A model generated the notes under the pieces. It saw only the letters and a list, made by a program, of their open reading frames with translations, was not told where the DNA came from and did not search any database. Below, piece after piece: positions 24,366-33,240 of a stretch of DNA of 49,529 bases; the stretch's first letter is position 1, and the number at the start of each line of letters is the position of its first letter. Source of the stretch: Clostridiales bacterium (GTDB lineage: Bacteria > Bacillota > Clostridia > Christensenellales > JAISNN01). The stretch spans positions 1-49,529 of the forward strand of contig JAISOS010000020.1 of the NCBI GenBank assembly GCA_031275485.1, written 5' to 3'. The translations under genes were made by a program, and so were the position numbers.

Positions 24366-27300
24366 ATGACTGAAAAAATTTCGGGAATTATCGTTAAGGG
24401 CAGATATTTTATAATCGCCGCCGCGCTGGTTTTGTCGGGGCTGAGCGTGTATTGGTTCTTGAATGTGGACGTAAATTACGACATGACAAAATACCTGCGC
24501 GGGGATACGGATACCGTCCGCGCGCTGGAAATTATGGACGAGGAATTCGGACTCAGCGGCACATCGAGCGTTATGATAAGGAACGTAACCCTCGCGGAGG
24601 CGAAAAAAATACGGGCGCAAATCTCCGAAACGGAGGGGATTAAGGTCGTGAATTTTTTTGGCACGCCGCAATACTTTCTCGACGAGGACGGCGACGGAAC
24701 GGGCGACGCGCTTTTTAAACTGTTTTTTGACGGCGGCGATTATTCGGACTCGGCGGAGAATGTGCTTAGGGGGCTTAGCGGCGCTTTAGATGGCTACGAG
24801 ATCGCATTCGACGGCGCGGCGTATTCTAATATGTCTCTGAAAGACCGCATAGAGGGGCAAATTCCGCTGATGACCGCCATCGCCGTGTGCATAGTCGTAA
24901 TCATTCTGCTCCTCACCTCGTCGTCGTGGCTGGAGCCTCTCGTAATAGGTGCGGCGCTCGGATTTTCGGTGCTTTTGAATATGGGTACGAACTACTTTTT
25001 GGGTGAAATTTCTTTCGTCACAAAGTCCGTTTCCGCCGTATTGCAGCTCGCGCTCGCGATAGATTATTCGATTATTCTACTGCATCAGTACAATGAGGAG
25101 ACCGCGCGCGGATACGCTCCCGAAGAGGCTGTGAAAAAAGCGCTTTCGCGTTCGCTGTCGCCGATTTCGTCGTCGGCGTTAACGACTATAGCGGGGCTGT
25201 CGGCGACAATGTTTATGAGCTTCCGTCTGGGCTTCGACATAGGATTGATTCTCTCGAAAGCCATATTGTGCAGCGCGTTGTCCGTGTTTTTGTTTATGCC
25301 GGGTCTGCTCGCCGCGTTCGCGAAGCCTATGAAAAAACTTGCGCACAAGCCTTTGTTTAAGGACCCCGATAAGAGCAAGACCGGATACGCGAATATGCTG
25401 TATAAGCTGAGAAAGCCTATCGCGGCAGTCTTTCTCGCGCTTTTTATAGGCTCGTATTTTATTCAGTCGGGCACGAACTTTATATACGTCGAGAGCGAAA
25501 AAAGTATGGTCGGCAGGCAAAACGCCGTCGAGGAGCGGTTCGGCGCGGGAAACCTCGTAATGCTCGTTATGCCCGCCGCGTTGAGCGACGCGGATTACGG
25601 CAAGCAAAACGAACTTATAGACTATCTTAAAGCCTTGACTAAGGCCGACGGGACTCCCGTCTACCGAGACGCGCTCTCAACCGTTACCGTCGCCTTACGT
25701 CCGGTCGACGCGGACGACGCGGCGTCTTTGCTCGGTATAGACGCGGCGCTTGCCGCTCAGCTTTTCGGGATGTACTACATAGAAAAGGGCACGGCGGACG
25801 GCGGCGCCTTCGAAATGTCCTTAAAGGAATTCGCGGTCTTTGCGGACGACCTCGCGAACGGTCGAAAAAGTCTGCCCGGCGGAATAGACGTCGCGTCCGT
25901 TCTCGGCGAAAAGGCCGGCGCGGTAAGCGTTTTGCGCGGACTTTTTGAGCTTGCCGAAAAGGGCGCGGACGCGGAGGGGCTTTACGCGCTATTGCAAAGC
26001 GGAGGTTTAAAAGATTTGGGCGTGGATTTAAGCGGAATTTCGGCGGAATATGTAACGCATTTGTTCGGTATGTATTACCTATCCGAAGGATATATAGCGG
26101 ACGGCGGCGTGTCTTTAAAAGACATAATAGCCTTTCTCGACGGCAAAATAAAAAGCGGCGCGGACGGCGGCGGCATAGACCTCGCGGCGGCGTTGTCGGA
26201 GGACGAAATCGGTATGATAAACGCGTTCGCGTTTCTTTTAGACCTCTTAGACGGCGGCGCGCTGTCGCCCGCCGAATTTTACGGCGCGCTGAACGACGAA
26301 AGACTTGCCGCTTTGGGATTTTCCGCCGGCGAGATAAGCCGCGCCTATATCGGGCATATTTACGCGTATTACAACTTCTTGAAAAACGGCGGGAACGAGC
26401 TGTCCATGAGAGAATTGGCGGGCTTTCTTTCGGAGCTTTTGGAAAACGGCGCGGACGGATTTGTAGATATTTCCGCGTTTATCGGCGGCGGAACCGCCGA
26501 ATATATTCGGCTTTTAAACGGCGTTTTACAAACGATAGGGAAAAGATTCGCGGCTGAGGAGCTTTTTGAAAAAATATCCGGACTCGGCGCGGATATACTT
26601 TCCGAAGCCGGCTTTTTTGCGGACGCGGCGTACTTAAAACAGCTTTTCGGTATGTATTACTACGCGGACGGCAGAATGGACGGTTACGACGAATTGACCG
26701 CAGCCGAGCTTATCGGTTTTTTAGCCGTAGCCGCAAACTCCGAAACGGAGGACGCGGGCATAAATTTGAGCGGGTTGATTGACGGGGAAACAAGGGATGC
26801 GCTCGACGGACTCGCGAAGCTGTTGGAAATTCTCGGGGGAGAATTTACATATTACGGTTTGTACGGCGAGTTGAACGGACTGACCGGGCGAACGGGGATA
26901 AACGCGGCGGAGCTTTCGCAAACGCAATTGGAAATACTCTATGCGTGGAAGCAATACAAGCGCGAAGGAATGGCGCTGAAAAAGCTTACTATGATAGAGG
27001 TCGCGGACTCGCTTTCGGAGCTGGCCGCCGCCGTCTATACGGGGAGTGAATTGGCGGCGGCGCAGAGCGCTTTGTCGCTGGCCAAAGCTTTTATGCAGAC
27101 GGTTTATCCTTATTTGGGCGGCAGTCCGAACACCCCTATGACGCTCTCCGAGATGAACGGAGCTTTCTTTTCCAACGCCGCCTTGTCGGGTATAATCGGC
27201 GGCTTTATTACGCCCGAAACCCTCGAGCTTGCCTACGCTTACGAGACTTTCGGCGACCCCGTATACGGCAGGCGCGGAGTTTTGGAAAATCCTGCGGAGG

Positions 27301-29588
27301 CGCTGTCGTTTATGCTGGGCGGCATGGTAAATCCCGATTCGGACGCGTATCTCGAAATCGCCGCGAACGCTTTGAGCGGAGACGCGGCCTCGCTCATAGA
27401 GACGCTTTTATATGTCGACGGGGATTCAAAAATCGGCAGGGACTATGCCGAAACGACGCGGGCTTTAAACGGCTACGCGCAAAGTCTGGGAGTCGAAACG
27501 GAGGACGCCATAGACGCCGGACTTATCAAGCAAGCGTTCATACTGTTCTTCGCAGAAAACGGTTTCGATAATTTTCCGTCCGATAAGACGGCGGAAACCG
27601 CCGCGCTCGCCGAATTCGCCGCCGCGCTCATAAATCCCGAAAGCGAAGCTTACGACGCTCTTATATACGGCTTCCTTTCGGACGCTTTGAACGGAAACGC
27701 GGGGGAGAGCGCGGAGGAACGCATAGCGTCGTTCGCCGCCGCGCTTGGGATAATCGCCGATCTCGAAGAAAATTCGGAAACGCCGCTGACCTTCTCGGAA
27801 ATGACGGACGCGTTGAACGGGTATATCGGCGTTTTAAACGGCGAAAAAATTGGTTCGGAGACGATAGAGCAGGCTTACGTTATGCGCTGTTTCGCCGCCC
27901 AAAGGGAAAAAGCTGAGACTCCCGCCGCGTTTACGGAGATAACCGATTTCGTTAAAGTCCTGATCGGGGACGGAGAGGGCGCTAACGCGCTCATAAAGAA
28001 AGCGCTGGACGGAGCGGAAGGGTTAGATTCCGCGCTTACGTTACTTGAGAGCGTGAGGAACGATATGTGTTTGCCGACCGACTATGCCGGCGCGGCGCGG
28101 CTTATAGAGGGCTATTTGAGAGAGCTGAGAAACGGAAATGCGGGAAGCATAGTCTATCCTGCGGCGGCGTCCGACGGAGCCGGAAACAGCGGCTTTGCCG
28201 AATGCGGCGGAAACGCGGGCGGCGCGGCTTACTCGGCGGCGTCCGGGGAAGACGAAAGCGGAAATAATAACGGCGCGGCCGAGTACGCGGTTGAAAACGT
28301 AGACGGCGGCTTTGCCGAAAAGCTGATGCACGCGTATATTCTATATTACGCCGATAACGGTATACTTCCGAATTCGCCGATCGGAATAGGCGCGCTGATA
28401 GATTTTGCGTCGGGGCTTATCGACCCCGACGGCGGCAAATACAGCGCGTTTATAGGAGGACTCATAGCGGAAACGATAGCGAAAGAGGGGGACGCGGAGC
28501 TTAAGTTTTTGGCGGAACTTAAAAACGCCGCCGACGGTATAAAGAGCGCGGTTTCGGTAATGAGCGAGCCGGCTTCGTATACCGAGACCGCCGCCGAAAT
28601 TAATTCGCTTCTTTCCGCACTTGGCGGAGTTTTTGAAAACGGGTTCGTTCCGGAGGGCGGCGCGGAGCAAATTTCCGCGCTTGGCGGAGATATAGAACCG
28701 CGCCTCGCCGAACAAATTTATGTGCTTAATATGATCGAAAAGGGCTTGACGCCGACCGAAAAGGTCAGAGTTTGCGACCTTACGGAATTTATATTCGCAA
28801 TAGCCGGCGATCCCGTAATAGCGAATTTCATAGACGGCGAAACGCGCGCGGAAATGGACGGCTACAAAAAGACGCTCGACGCGTCCGACGCGATGTTCAA
28901 CGGCGAGAAGTATTCCCGTATGGTATTCACCCTAGACATACCGCGCGAGGGGGATGAGACGTTCGCCGTAATCGCTCTGATAGAGGCTAAGGCGGAGGAG
29001 CTTTGGGAGGGCGAGACCTACGTCGCGGGAAGCTCGGTCGCACTTCGCGATATTAAGAACGACTTCGAAAAAGACACGCTGCTAATCTCGGCGGCCTCGA
29101 TTATCATGGTGTTTCTCGTAATCGCGCTGATTTACAAGTCTCTTTTTGTGCCGTTGATTTTGGTGCTACTGATACAAGCGTCCACGTGGATAGCCTTTTC
29201 GTTCTCGTCGCTTACGGGAGAGCCGGTTTATTTTATGGCGTATACGATCGTGTCGTGCATACAGATGGGCGCGGCTATCGACTACGGCATATTGCTCTCG
29301 TCGCGCTATCTTCATAACCGCAAGTCGACGGGTAAAAAAGAAGCGGCAAGCCGCGCCGTCAAGGAGGCGGTAAAAACGATATTGACCTCGGGCTCGATTA
29401 TGCTGATTTCGGGCGTAACGCTGTATTTGGTTTCGTCTACGCTCGTCATTTCCAGCATAGGCTTATTCATATTCCGCGGCGTTGGGATTTCAATCGCGGC
29501 GACGCTGGTCGTATTGCCGCCGTTATTGATGCTTTTCGACAAGGCGATAGAGCGGACGACGCTGAAAGCCGGCTTTTATACCCGCTGA
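24366..29588 (+). CDS. RND/MMPL-family transporter with giant repeat-containing extracytoplasmic domain
   Basis: A 1740-aa membrane protein. Membrane segment 1 is at ~13-32. A first bundle of five lies at ~170-340, with the family motif 'LALAIDYSIILLHQYNEE' at ~228-245. A second bundle lies at ~1575-1725, with 'GAAIDYGILLSSRYLHNR' at ~1634. The Asp residues in both motifs are the proton-relay sites. Between the bundles a ~1200-residue outside region holds about ten ~100-aa repeats, each with a '(Q/H)x(F/Y)xxYY' core and a following 'L...E...F' helix (cores near 465, 565, 664, 759, 857, 955, 1057, 1169, 1322, 1450). A Gly/Ser/Asn-rich insert lies at ~1260-1310. Usual relatives are 700-1100 aa. 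Likely an exporter of lipids or a hydrophobic compound; substrate unknown. Confidence 0.88.
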   Translation: MTEKISGIIVKGRYFIIAAALVLSGLSVYWFLNVDVNYDMTKYLRGDTDTVRALEIMDEEFGLSGTSSVMIRNVTLAEAKKIRAQISETEGIKVVNFFGTPQYFLDEDGDGTGDALFKLFFDGGDYSDSAENVLRGLSGALDGYEIAFDGAAYSNMSLKDRIEGQIPLMTAIAVCIVVIILLLTSSSWLEPLVIGAALGFSVLLNMGTNYFLGEISFVTKSVSAVLQLALAIDYSIILLHQYNEETARGYAPEEAVKKALSRSLSPISSSALTTIAGLSATMFMSFRLGFDIGLILSKAILCSALSVFLFMPGLLAAFAKPMKKLAHKPLFKDPDKSKTGYANMLYKLRKPIAAVFLALFIGSYFIQSGTNFIYVESEKSMVGRQNAVEERFGAGNLVMLVMPAALSDADYGKQNELIDYLKALTKADGTPVYRDALSTVTVALRPVDADDAASLLGIDAALAAQLFGMYYIEKGTADGGAFEMSLKEFAVFADDLANGRKSLPGGIDVASVLGEKAGAVSVLRGLFELAEKGADAEGLYALLQSGGLKDLGVDLSGISAEYVTHLFGMYYLSEGYIADGGVSLKDIIAFLDGKIKSGADGGGIDLAAALSEDEIGMINAFAFLLDLLDGGALSPAEFYGALNDERLAALGFSAGEISRAYIGHIYAYYNFLKNGGNELSMRELAGFLSELLENGADGFVDISAFIGGGTAEYIRLLNGVLQTIGKRFAAEELFEKISGLGADILSEAGFFADAAYLKQLFGMYYYADGRMDGYDELTAAELIGFLAVAANSETEDAGINLSGLIDGETRDALDGLAKLLEILGGEFTYYGLYGELNGLTGRTGINAAELSQTQLEILYAWKQYKREGMALKKLTMIEVADSLSELAAAVYTGSELAAAQSALSLAKAFMQTVYPYLGGSPNTPMTLSEMNGAFFSNAALSGIIGGFITPETLELAYAYETFGDPVYGRRGVLENPAEALSFMLGGMVNPDSDAYLEIAANALSGDAASLIETLLYVDGDSKIGRDYAETTRALNGYAQSLGVETEDAIDAGLIKQAFILFFAENGFDNFPSDKTAETAALAEFAAALINPESEAYDALIYGFLSDALNGNAGESAEERIASFAAALGIIADLEENSETPLTFSEMTDALNGYIGVLNGEKIGSETIEQAYVMRCFAAQREKAETPAAFTEITDFVKVLIGDGEGANALIKKALDGAEGLDSALTLLESVRNDMCLPTDYAGAARLIEGYLRELRNGNAGSIVYPAAASDGAGNSGFAECGGNAGGAAYSAASGEDESGNNNGAAEYAVENVDGGFAEKLMHAYILYYADNGILPNSPIGIGALIDFASGLIDPDGGKYSAFIGGLIAETIAKEGDAELKFLAELKNAADGIKSAVSVMSEPASYTETAAEINSLLSALGGVFENGFVPEGGAEQISALGGDIEPRLAEQIYVLNMIEKGLTPTEKVRVCDLTEFIFAIAGDPVIANFIDGETRAEMDGYKKTLDASDAMFNGEKYSRMVFTLDIPREGDETFAVIALIEAKAEELWEGETYVAGSSVALRDIKNDFEKDTLLISAASIIMVFLVIALIYKSLFVPLILVLLIQASTWIAFSFSSLTGEPVYFMAYTIVSCIQMGAAIDYGILLSSRYLHNRKSTGKKEAASRAVKEAVKTILTSGSIMLISGVTLYLVSSTLVISSIGLFIFRGVGISIAATLVVLPPLLMLFDKAIERTTLKAGFYTR

Positions 29589-29599
29589 ACCGTCGAGAA

Positions 29600-29678
29600 G
29601 TTTTTTTGAAAACGGGAATTATGCGGGAGAAACCGTTTCTTGGGAGAAATGTTTCCCCCGCGCCCTTTTCCAAAAGGC
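29600..29678 (-). repeat. Oriented palindromic repeat (R orientation)
   Basis: ATTATGCGGGAGAAACC pairs imperfectly with the TTTCCCCCGC arm and is followed by GCCCTTTTCCAAAAGGC. It follows the transporter stop by about 20 bp. The rest of 29679-30106 shows no gene. Confidence 0.7.
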
Positions 29679-30106
29679 ATCCGCGGCTTATGCCGTAAAA
29701 AACGCGATTTATGACGGCCGTAAAAAATACGCCGCTAAAATAGAAACCGTTCGCTAACGGACTTGCAAAAATTTTCTTTCGGGCACGCCGCGGAAAATCC
29801 CCGCTTTTTTAATACGCCGATACGTAGCCGCCCGTTTTGCGCAGAGTTGTCAAATAGAATTATTAACTACGGTATGTAGACGCTAATTCTTTTGTGAATA
29901 GCGGACCGTTTTCCATATCTCTCGGGTAATGCGCGCCAATTGCGCAAATTTTTCGTCCGTAAAAAGCGTCTCGTAATATTCTTACCCCCGCCGTCGCAAC
30001 GCTATATAAAACGGACGCGCCCGGATTATTATTGACGCGTCTATTGTACAACGACAAAAATTTTTACGGAAAATTTCAAAAAGCACTATACATTGCGGTT
30101 TTTTTG

Positions 30107-30115
30107 TGGTATAAT
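30107..30115 (+). promoter_or_regulatory. Extended -10 promoter of degV
   Basis: TGG-TATAAT matches an extended -10; no clear -35. The leader to the start at 30261 is about 140 nt and has repeated GCGATAAG/AAAAGCG units at 30185-30235. Confidence 0.5.
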
Positions 30116-30260
30116 AACTAAAAAATAATTTGACGGGCTTTTTTATGCGGAAATTAAAATAAACAAGCGGAAGCCGGAAAAAAAAGCGATAAGCGGACAA
30201 TAAAAATAAGAAAGCGAAAAAGCGATAAGAACGTCAATAAAAAGGAAGGGATTAAAAATT

Positions 30261-31130
30261 ATGGCCGTAATGTTTTGCGATACGAATTGCGAGCTTTGGT
30301 TCGATAAGGCTAAGGCTTTGGATTTAAAGGTAATCAGAATGCCTTACACGATAGACGGAAAGGAATATTTCTACGATTTGGGGGAGAACACCGATTTTAA
30401 AAAATTCTACGCCGACGTCAGAAGCGGCAAGCTACCGAGCACGTCGGCGTTAAACGAGGAAAATTACAGGGAATATTTCGAGCCGTATTTTAAAAAAGGG
30501 GAGGATATACTTTACGTTTCGTTCTCCGATCAAATGTCCGCGACGTTTACGTTTATGGATAAAGCCGTGGACGCGCTTAGAATCGATTATCCCGGCGTGC
30601 GATTTGTCCGTTTCGACACGAAAGGCGTTTCGATGACGGCGGGCATACAGGTCTATCTCGCGAAAAAATATTTTGACTCGGGTAAGACGATAGACGAGAC
30701 GGTCGAGTATCTAAAGGGTTTGACGGGGCATATCGCGGCGGAGTTCGTCGTGGACGACCTGAAGCATCTAAAACGCGGCGGGCGGATAAGCGGCTTTCAG
30801 ACGGTTATCGGCACCCTCCTCAGTTTTAAGCCTATCGTAAAGATAAACGACGAGGGTAAAATTGTAAATACGACTAAAGTCAACGGCAGAGTTAAAGCGA
30901 TTTCTTATCTCGTCGAGCAGATAAAGACGCGCGGTCTGGACGCGGACAAATATCCCGTGGTCATAGCGCACGCCGACTGCGAAGACGACGCGGAGCGTCT
31001 GGCGGAAAGGGTGCGCGCCGCGCTTGAAAAGCCCGACCTCGATATTTGGATTCAACCGGTAGGTCCGGTCATCGGAACGCATTGCGGACAAGGCACGTTG
31101 GCGTTGATATTTCACGCTATCGGCAGGTAA
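30261..31130 (+). CDS. DegV family fatty-acid-binding protein
   Basis: A 289-aa cytoplasmic protein. DegV/FakB proteins bind a single fatty acid and present it to the FakA kinase. Family signatures: 'PSTSALNEENYREYF' (~53-67), 'ILYVSFSDQMSATF' (~80-93), 'FVRFDTKGVSMTAGIQV' (~112-128), 'LKHLKRGGRISG' (~171-182) and 'GPVIGTHCGQGTL' near the C-terminus. The N-terminal 'FCDTNCE' departs from the usual 'TDSTAD'. SD AAGGAAGGG precedes the ATG. Its presence fits a lipid theme with the SCP2-like genes further on, but no FakA is in the window. Confidence 0.9.
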   Translation: MAVMFCDTNCELWFDKAKALDLKVIRMPYTIDGKEYFYDLGENTDFKKFYADVRSGKLPSTSALNEENYREYFEPYFKKGEDILYVSFSDQMSATFTFMDKAVDALRIDYPGVRFVRFDTKGVSMTAGIQVYLAKKYFDSGKTIDETVEYLKGLTGHIAAEFVVDDLKHLKRGGRISGFQTVIGTLLSFKPIVKINDEGKIVNTTKVNGRVKAISYLVEQIKTRGLDADKYPVVIAHADCEDDAERLAERVRAALEKPDLDIWIQPVGPVIGTHCGQGTLALIFHAIGR

Positions 31131-31140
31131 CGTCCCGCGC

Positions 31141-31200
31141 CGCCGGAACGCAATTGCGGACCGGATACGCCGGTTAGATATCGCACGCTATCAGCCGGTG
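31141..31200. repeat. Decayed duplicate of the degV 3' end
   Basis: This stretch aligns with 31072-31132 (last codons and stop of degV) at about 70% identity with one or two gaps, offset by about 70 bp. Shared blocks include CGGAACGCA, TTGCGGAC, GATAT and CACGCTATC. Confidence 0.65.
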
Positions 31201-31459
31201 ATTTCCGCGCCGTCAATAAGCGTAAATTTTTACGATACGGCTCCGTTTTATTTGGCGGAGCGGGTTCTGAATTTTCGCGGCGAACCCGGCTCGGGATATC
31301 GTTTTTCATCACGAAAGCCGGAATCTCCTTAATGGATAAATACGGATTTTAGATAATAAAGTTTTAAAATAACGGGGTTCTAAATTTTCGTGATAAAAAC
31401 GGGATACAGGCGAAGAAAAATCATCGCGAATTTTTCGAACTCCCTAAAATAAATTGTCA

Positions 31460-31522
31460 AAGTTTTTTTAGAAAGGGGCGCGGGGGGAAGCCTTTTGTTC
31501 ACAAAAGGCTTCCCCCCGCAAT
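31460..31522 (+). repeat. Oriented palindromic repeat (F orientation)
   Basis: Perfect 19-bp arms at 31480-31498 and 31501-31519 with a 2-nt loop, preceded by AGTTTTTTTAGAAAGGGGC. It is upstream of the phosphoribosyltransferase gene, the reverse of its usual place after a stop. Confidence 0.85.
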
Positions 31523-31549
31523 ACCCTCCCGAAAGAACAGGAGCGGTTT

Positions 31550-32164
31550 ATGCGCTACACGGTTGATTTTTACGGAATAAAGAGAGCGCTTCCGATTTGT
31601 CCGATTGACGGCGGGGTTCAAATCGCCGCCTTTAATATGCTGGGCGACAACGAACTCGTTAAGGTTTTGGCGGAGGAGGCGTACAAAAAAATCGCCGCGC
31701 TCGATTTTGACGCGATAGTAACCGCCGAATGCAAGGGCATAGCTTTCGCGCAGGAGGTCTCGCGCCTTTTGTACGAGAGAAAAAATCAGCGGTTTTTCGT
31801 CGCCGCGAGAAAGAGCTTCAAGCTGTATATGAACGAGCCTCTGTCGGTTACGGTTCGCTCGATTACGACGGGCGGCGAGCAGACGCTTTGGCTGTCGAAG
31901 GACGAGGCGGACAAGTTGCGCGGCGGAAAGGTGATAATAGCCGACGACGTAATCTCCACGGGCGGCACGGCGGACGCGCTACGTACTCTTCTCGGAGAGG
32001 TCGGGGCGGGCGTCGCCGCCGAGCTTTGCGTATTCGCCGAAGGCGCCGCCGTTAAAAGAAAAGATATAATCTATTTGAAATATCTACCGCTTTTCGACAG
32101 GGACGGAACGGCTGTTGAGCAAGGCCGGCAAGATAACAGTGAAAAATTCGCGAATCGGCGATAA
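31550..32164 (+). CDS. Phosphoribosyltransferase (adenine PRTase-like)
   Basis: A 204-aa type I PRTase. The PRPP-binding loop 'VIIADDVISTGGTADAL' places the two acidic residues at Asp132-Asp133. 'AIVTAECKGIAFAQEVSRLL' (~56-75) is like the loop around the pyrophosphate site of apt/xpt enzymes, and 'FFVAARKSFKLYM' resembles their base-side segment. The N-terminus 'YTVDFYGIKRALPICPI' and the absence of a hypoxanthine signature favour an adenine- or xanthine-type enzyme. Role in purine salvage inferred. SD GGAGCGG lies seven bases before ATG. Confidence 0.85.
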   Translation: MRYTVDFYGIKRALPICPIDGGVQIAAFNMLGDNELVKVLAEEAYKKIAALDFDAIVTAECKGIAFAQEVSRLLYERKNQRFFVAARKSFKLYMNEPLSVTVRSITTGGEQTLWLSKDEADKLRGGKVIIADDVISTGGTADALRTLLGEVGAGVAAELCVFAEGAAVKRKDIIYLKYLPLFDRDGTAVEQGRQDNSEKFANRR

Positions 32165-32339
32165 AAAATCAGTAAAAAGCGTTGCGAAGTATTAAAAAAA
32201 GACCGCAAAATGAGAAATGTGAAAGCCTTACGACATAAAACCGGCGGAATAAATTGTTTCGGCGTAGATCTTTGCGTTGTTAAACCGCAAAAAATATGCA
32301 AAAAATACGCAAAATTATGAAATTTTTTTCTTTTTTCAC

Positions 32340-32368
32340 TTGTTATCGCGGCGATTATGTGATATAAT
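32340..32368 (+). promoter_or_regulatory. Promoter of the SCP2-aminotransferase-transketolase operon
   Basis: TTGTTA (32340-32345), 17-bp spacer, TATAAT (32363-32368), about 65 bp upstream of the first gene. Confidence 0.75.
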
Positions 32369-32433
32369 GTAAAATATACGGGATTATTTATAGATATTCA
32401 AACGTTAAAATATTATCGGAGGTTTTTCTCATT

Positions 32434-33219
32434 ATGGATGCTAAGACAAAAGCGAGCATCAACCTTCACGCCGTTTTACGCAACGTTCAAGAGTTGTGCG
32501 ATATAGACGACGCGGCGAAGGATGTTGTCAAGGACAAAAAAATCACGGTGAAATTTTCCGTTAAGGACTGCGAGCCTATGGCTCTCGCTTTCGACTCGGG
32601 GAAGTGCACCTATCTGCGCGGCGACGCTTTGGATGGCGGCGCGGCGAAGGGCGCGCTCAAACTCTATTTTTCCTCGCCGGAAAAGTTTAACAAGCTTGTG
32701 GACGGTGAAAAGGTTACGCCGATTCCGTCGGGTGCGATTACCAAAATAGGCTTTGCTTTAAAGGAGTTTTCCGTTCTCACCGATCGTCTGTCCCATTACC
32801 TCCGGCCGAAGCCCGAGGAAAAGGACGAGCTTTTAAAGGACGCGCGTTATTTTGAAGTCAACACGACCTTTCTCGCATATACCGCCTTTCACGCTCTCGC
32901 GGAGATAGGCAACAACGACCCCGTGGGAAGGGAAATCGCTCACAGAATGCCCGACGGCAAAATAAACGTCGAGGTGAAGGACGGTCCGGCGGTGGGCATA
33001 GCCATAAAGGACGGACGTATGAGTGTAAAAATCGGCTCTTACGAGAATCCGAGCGCGCGTATGGTGTTCGGGAATTTGCAAATCGTAAACGACGTGCTGA
33101 ACGGCAGGACGGACGTATACAGCGCGATGGGCGCGGGGCTGTTCGCTATCAGCGGGCTCATCCCTCTGCTCGACAATATGAGCAAGCTCTTGGGTTCCGT
33201 CGCAAGATATTTAGGTTGA
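32434..33219 (+). CDS. SCP2-like lipid-binding domain protein (first)
   Basis: A 261-aa protein without signal peptide. Its C-terminal part, 'ENPSARMVFGNLQIVNDVLNGRTDVYSAMGAG', has the pattern of sterol-carrier-protein-2 domains (a 'gxP-hxhxF-x-d-xx-hxx-h-x-G' block near the hydrophobic tunnel). The N-terminal half ('KITVKFSVKDCEPMALAFDSG...LKLYFSSPEKFNKLVDGE') repeats the same plan, so it may be a tandem pair of such domains. SD CGGAGG precedes the ATG by about 11 bases. First gene of an operon with an aminotransferase 21 bp downstream. I infer that it binds a hydrophobic substrate or product of that pathway. Confidence 0.65.
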   Translation: MDAKTKASINLHAVLRNVQELCDIDDAAKDVVKDKKITVKFSVKDCEPMALAFDSGKCTYLRGDALDGGAAKGALKLYFSSPEKFNKLVDGEKVTPIPSGAITKIGFALKEFSVLTDRLSHYLRPKPEEKDELLKDARYFEVNTTFLAYTAFHALAEIGNNDPVGREIAHRMPDGKINVEVKDGPAVGIAIKDGRMSVKIGSYENPSARMVFGNLQIVNDVLNGRTDVYSAMGAGLFAISGLIPLLDNMSKLLGSVARYLG

Positions 33220-33240
33220 TTTTTTGGAGGAATTTATATT

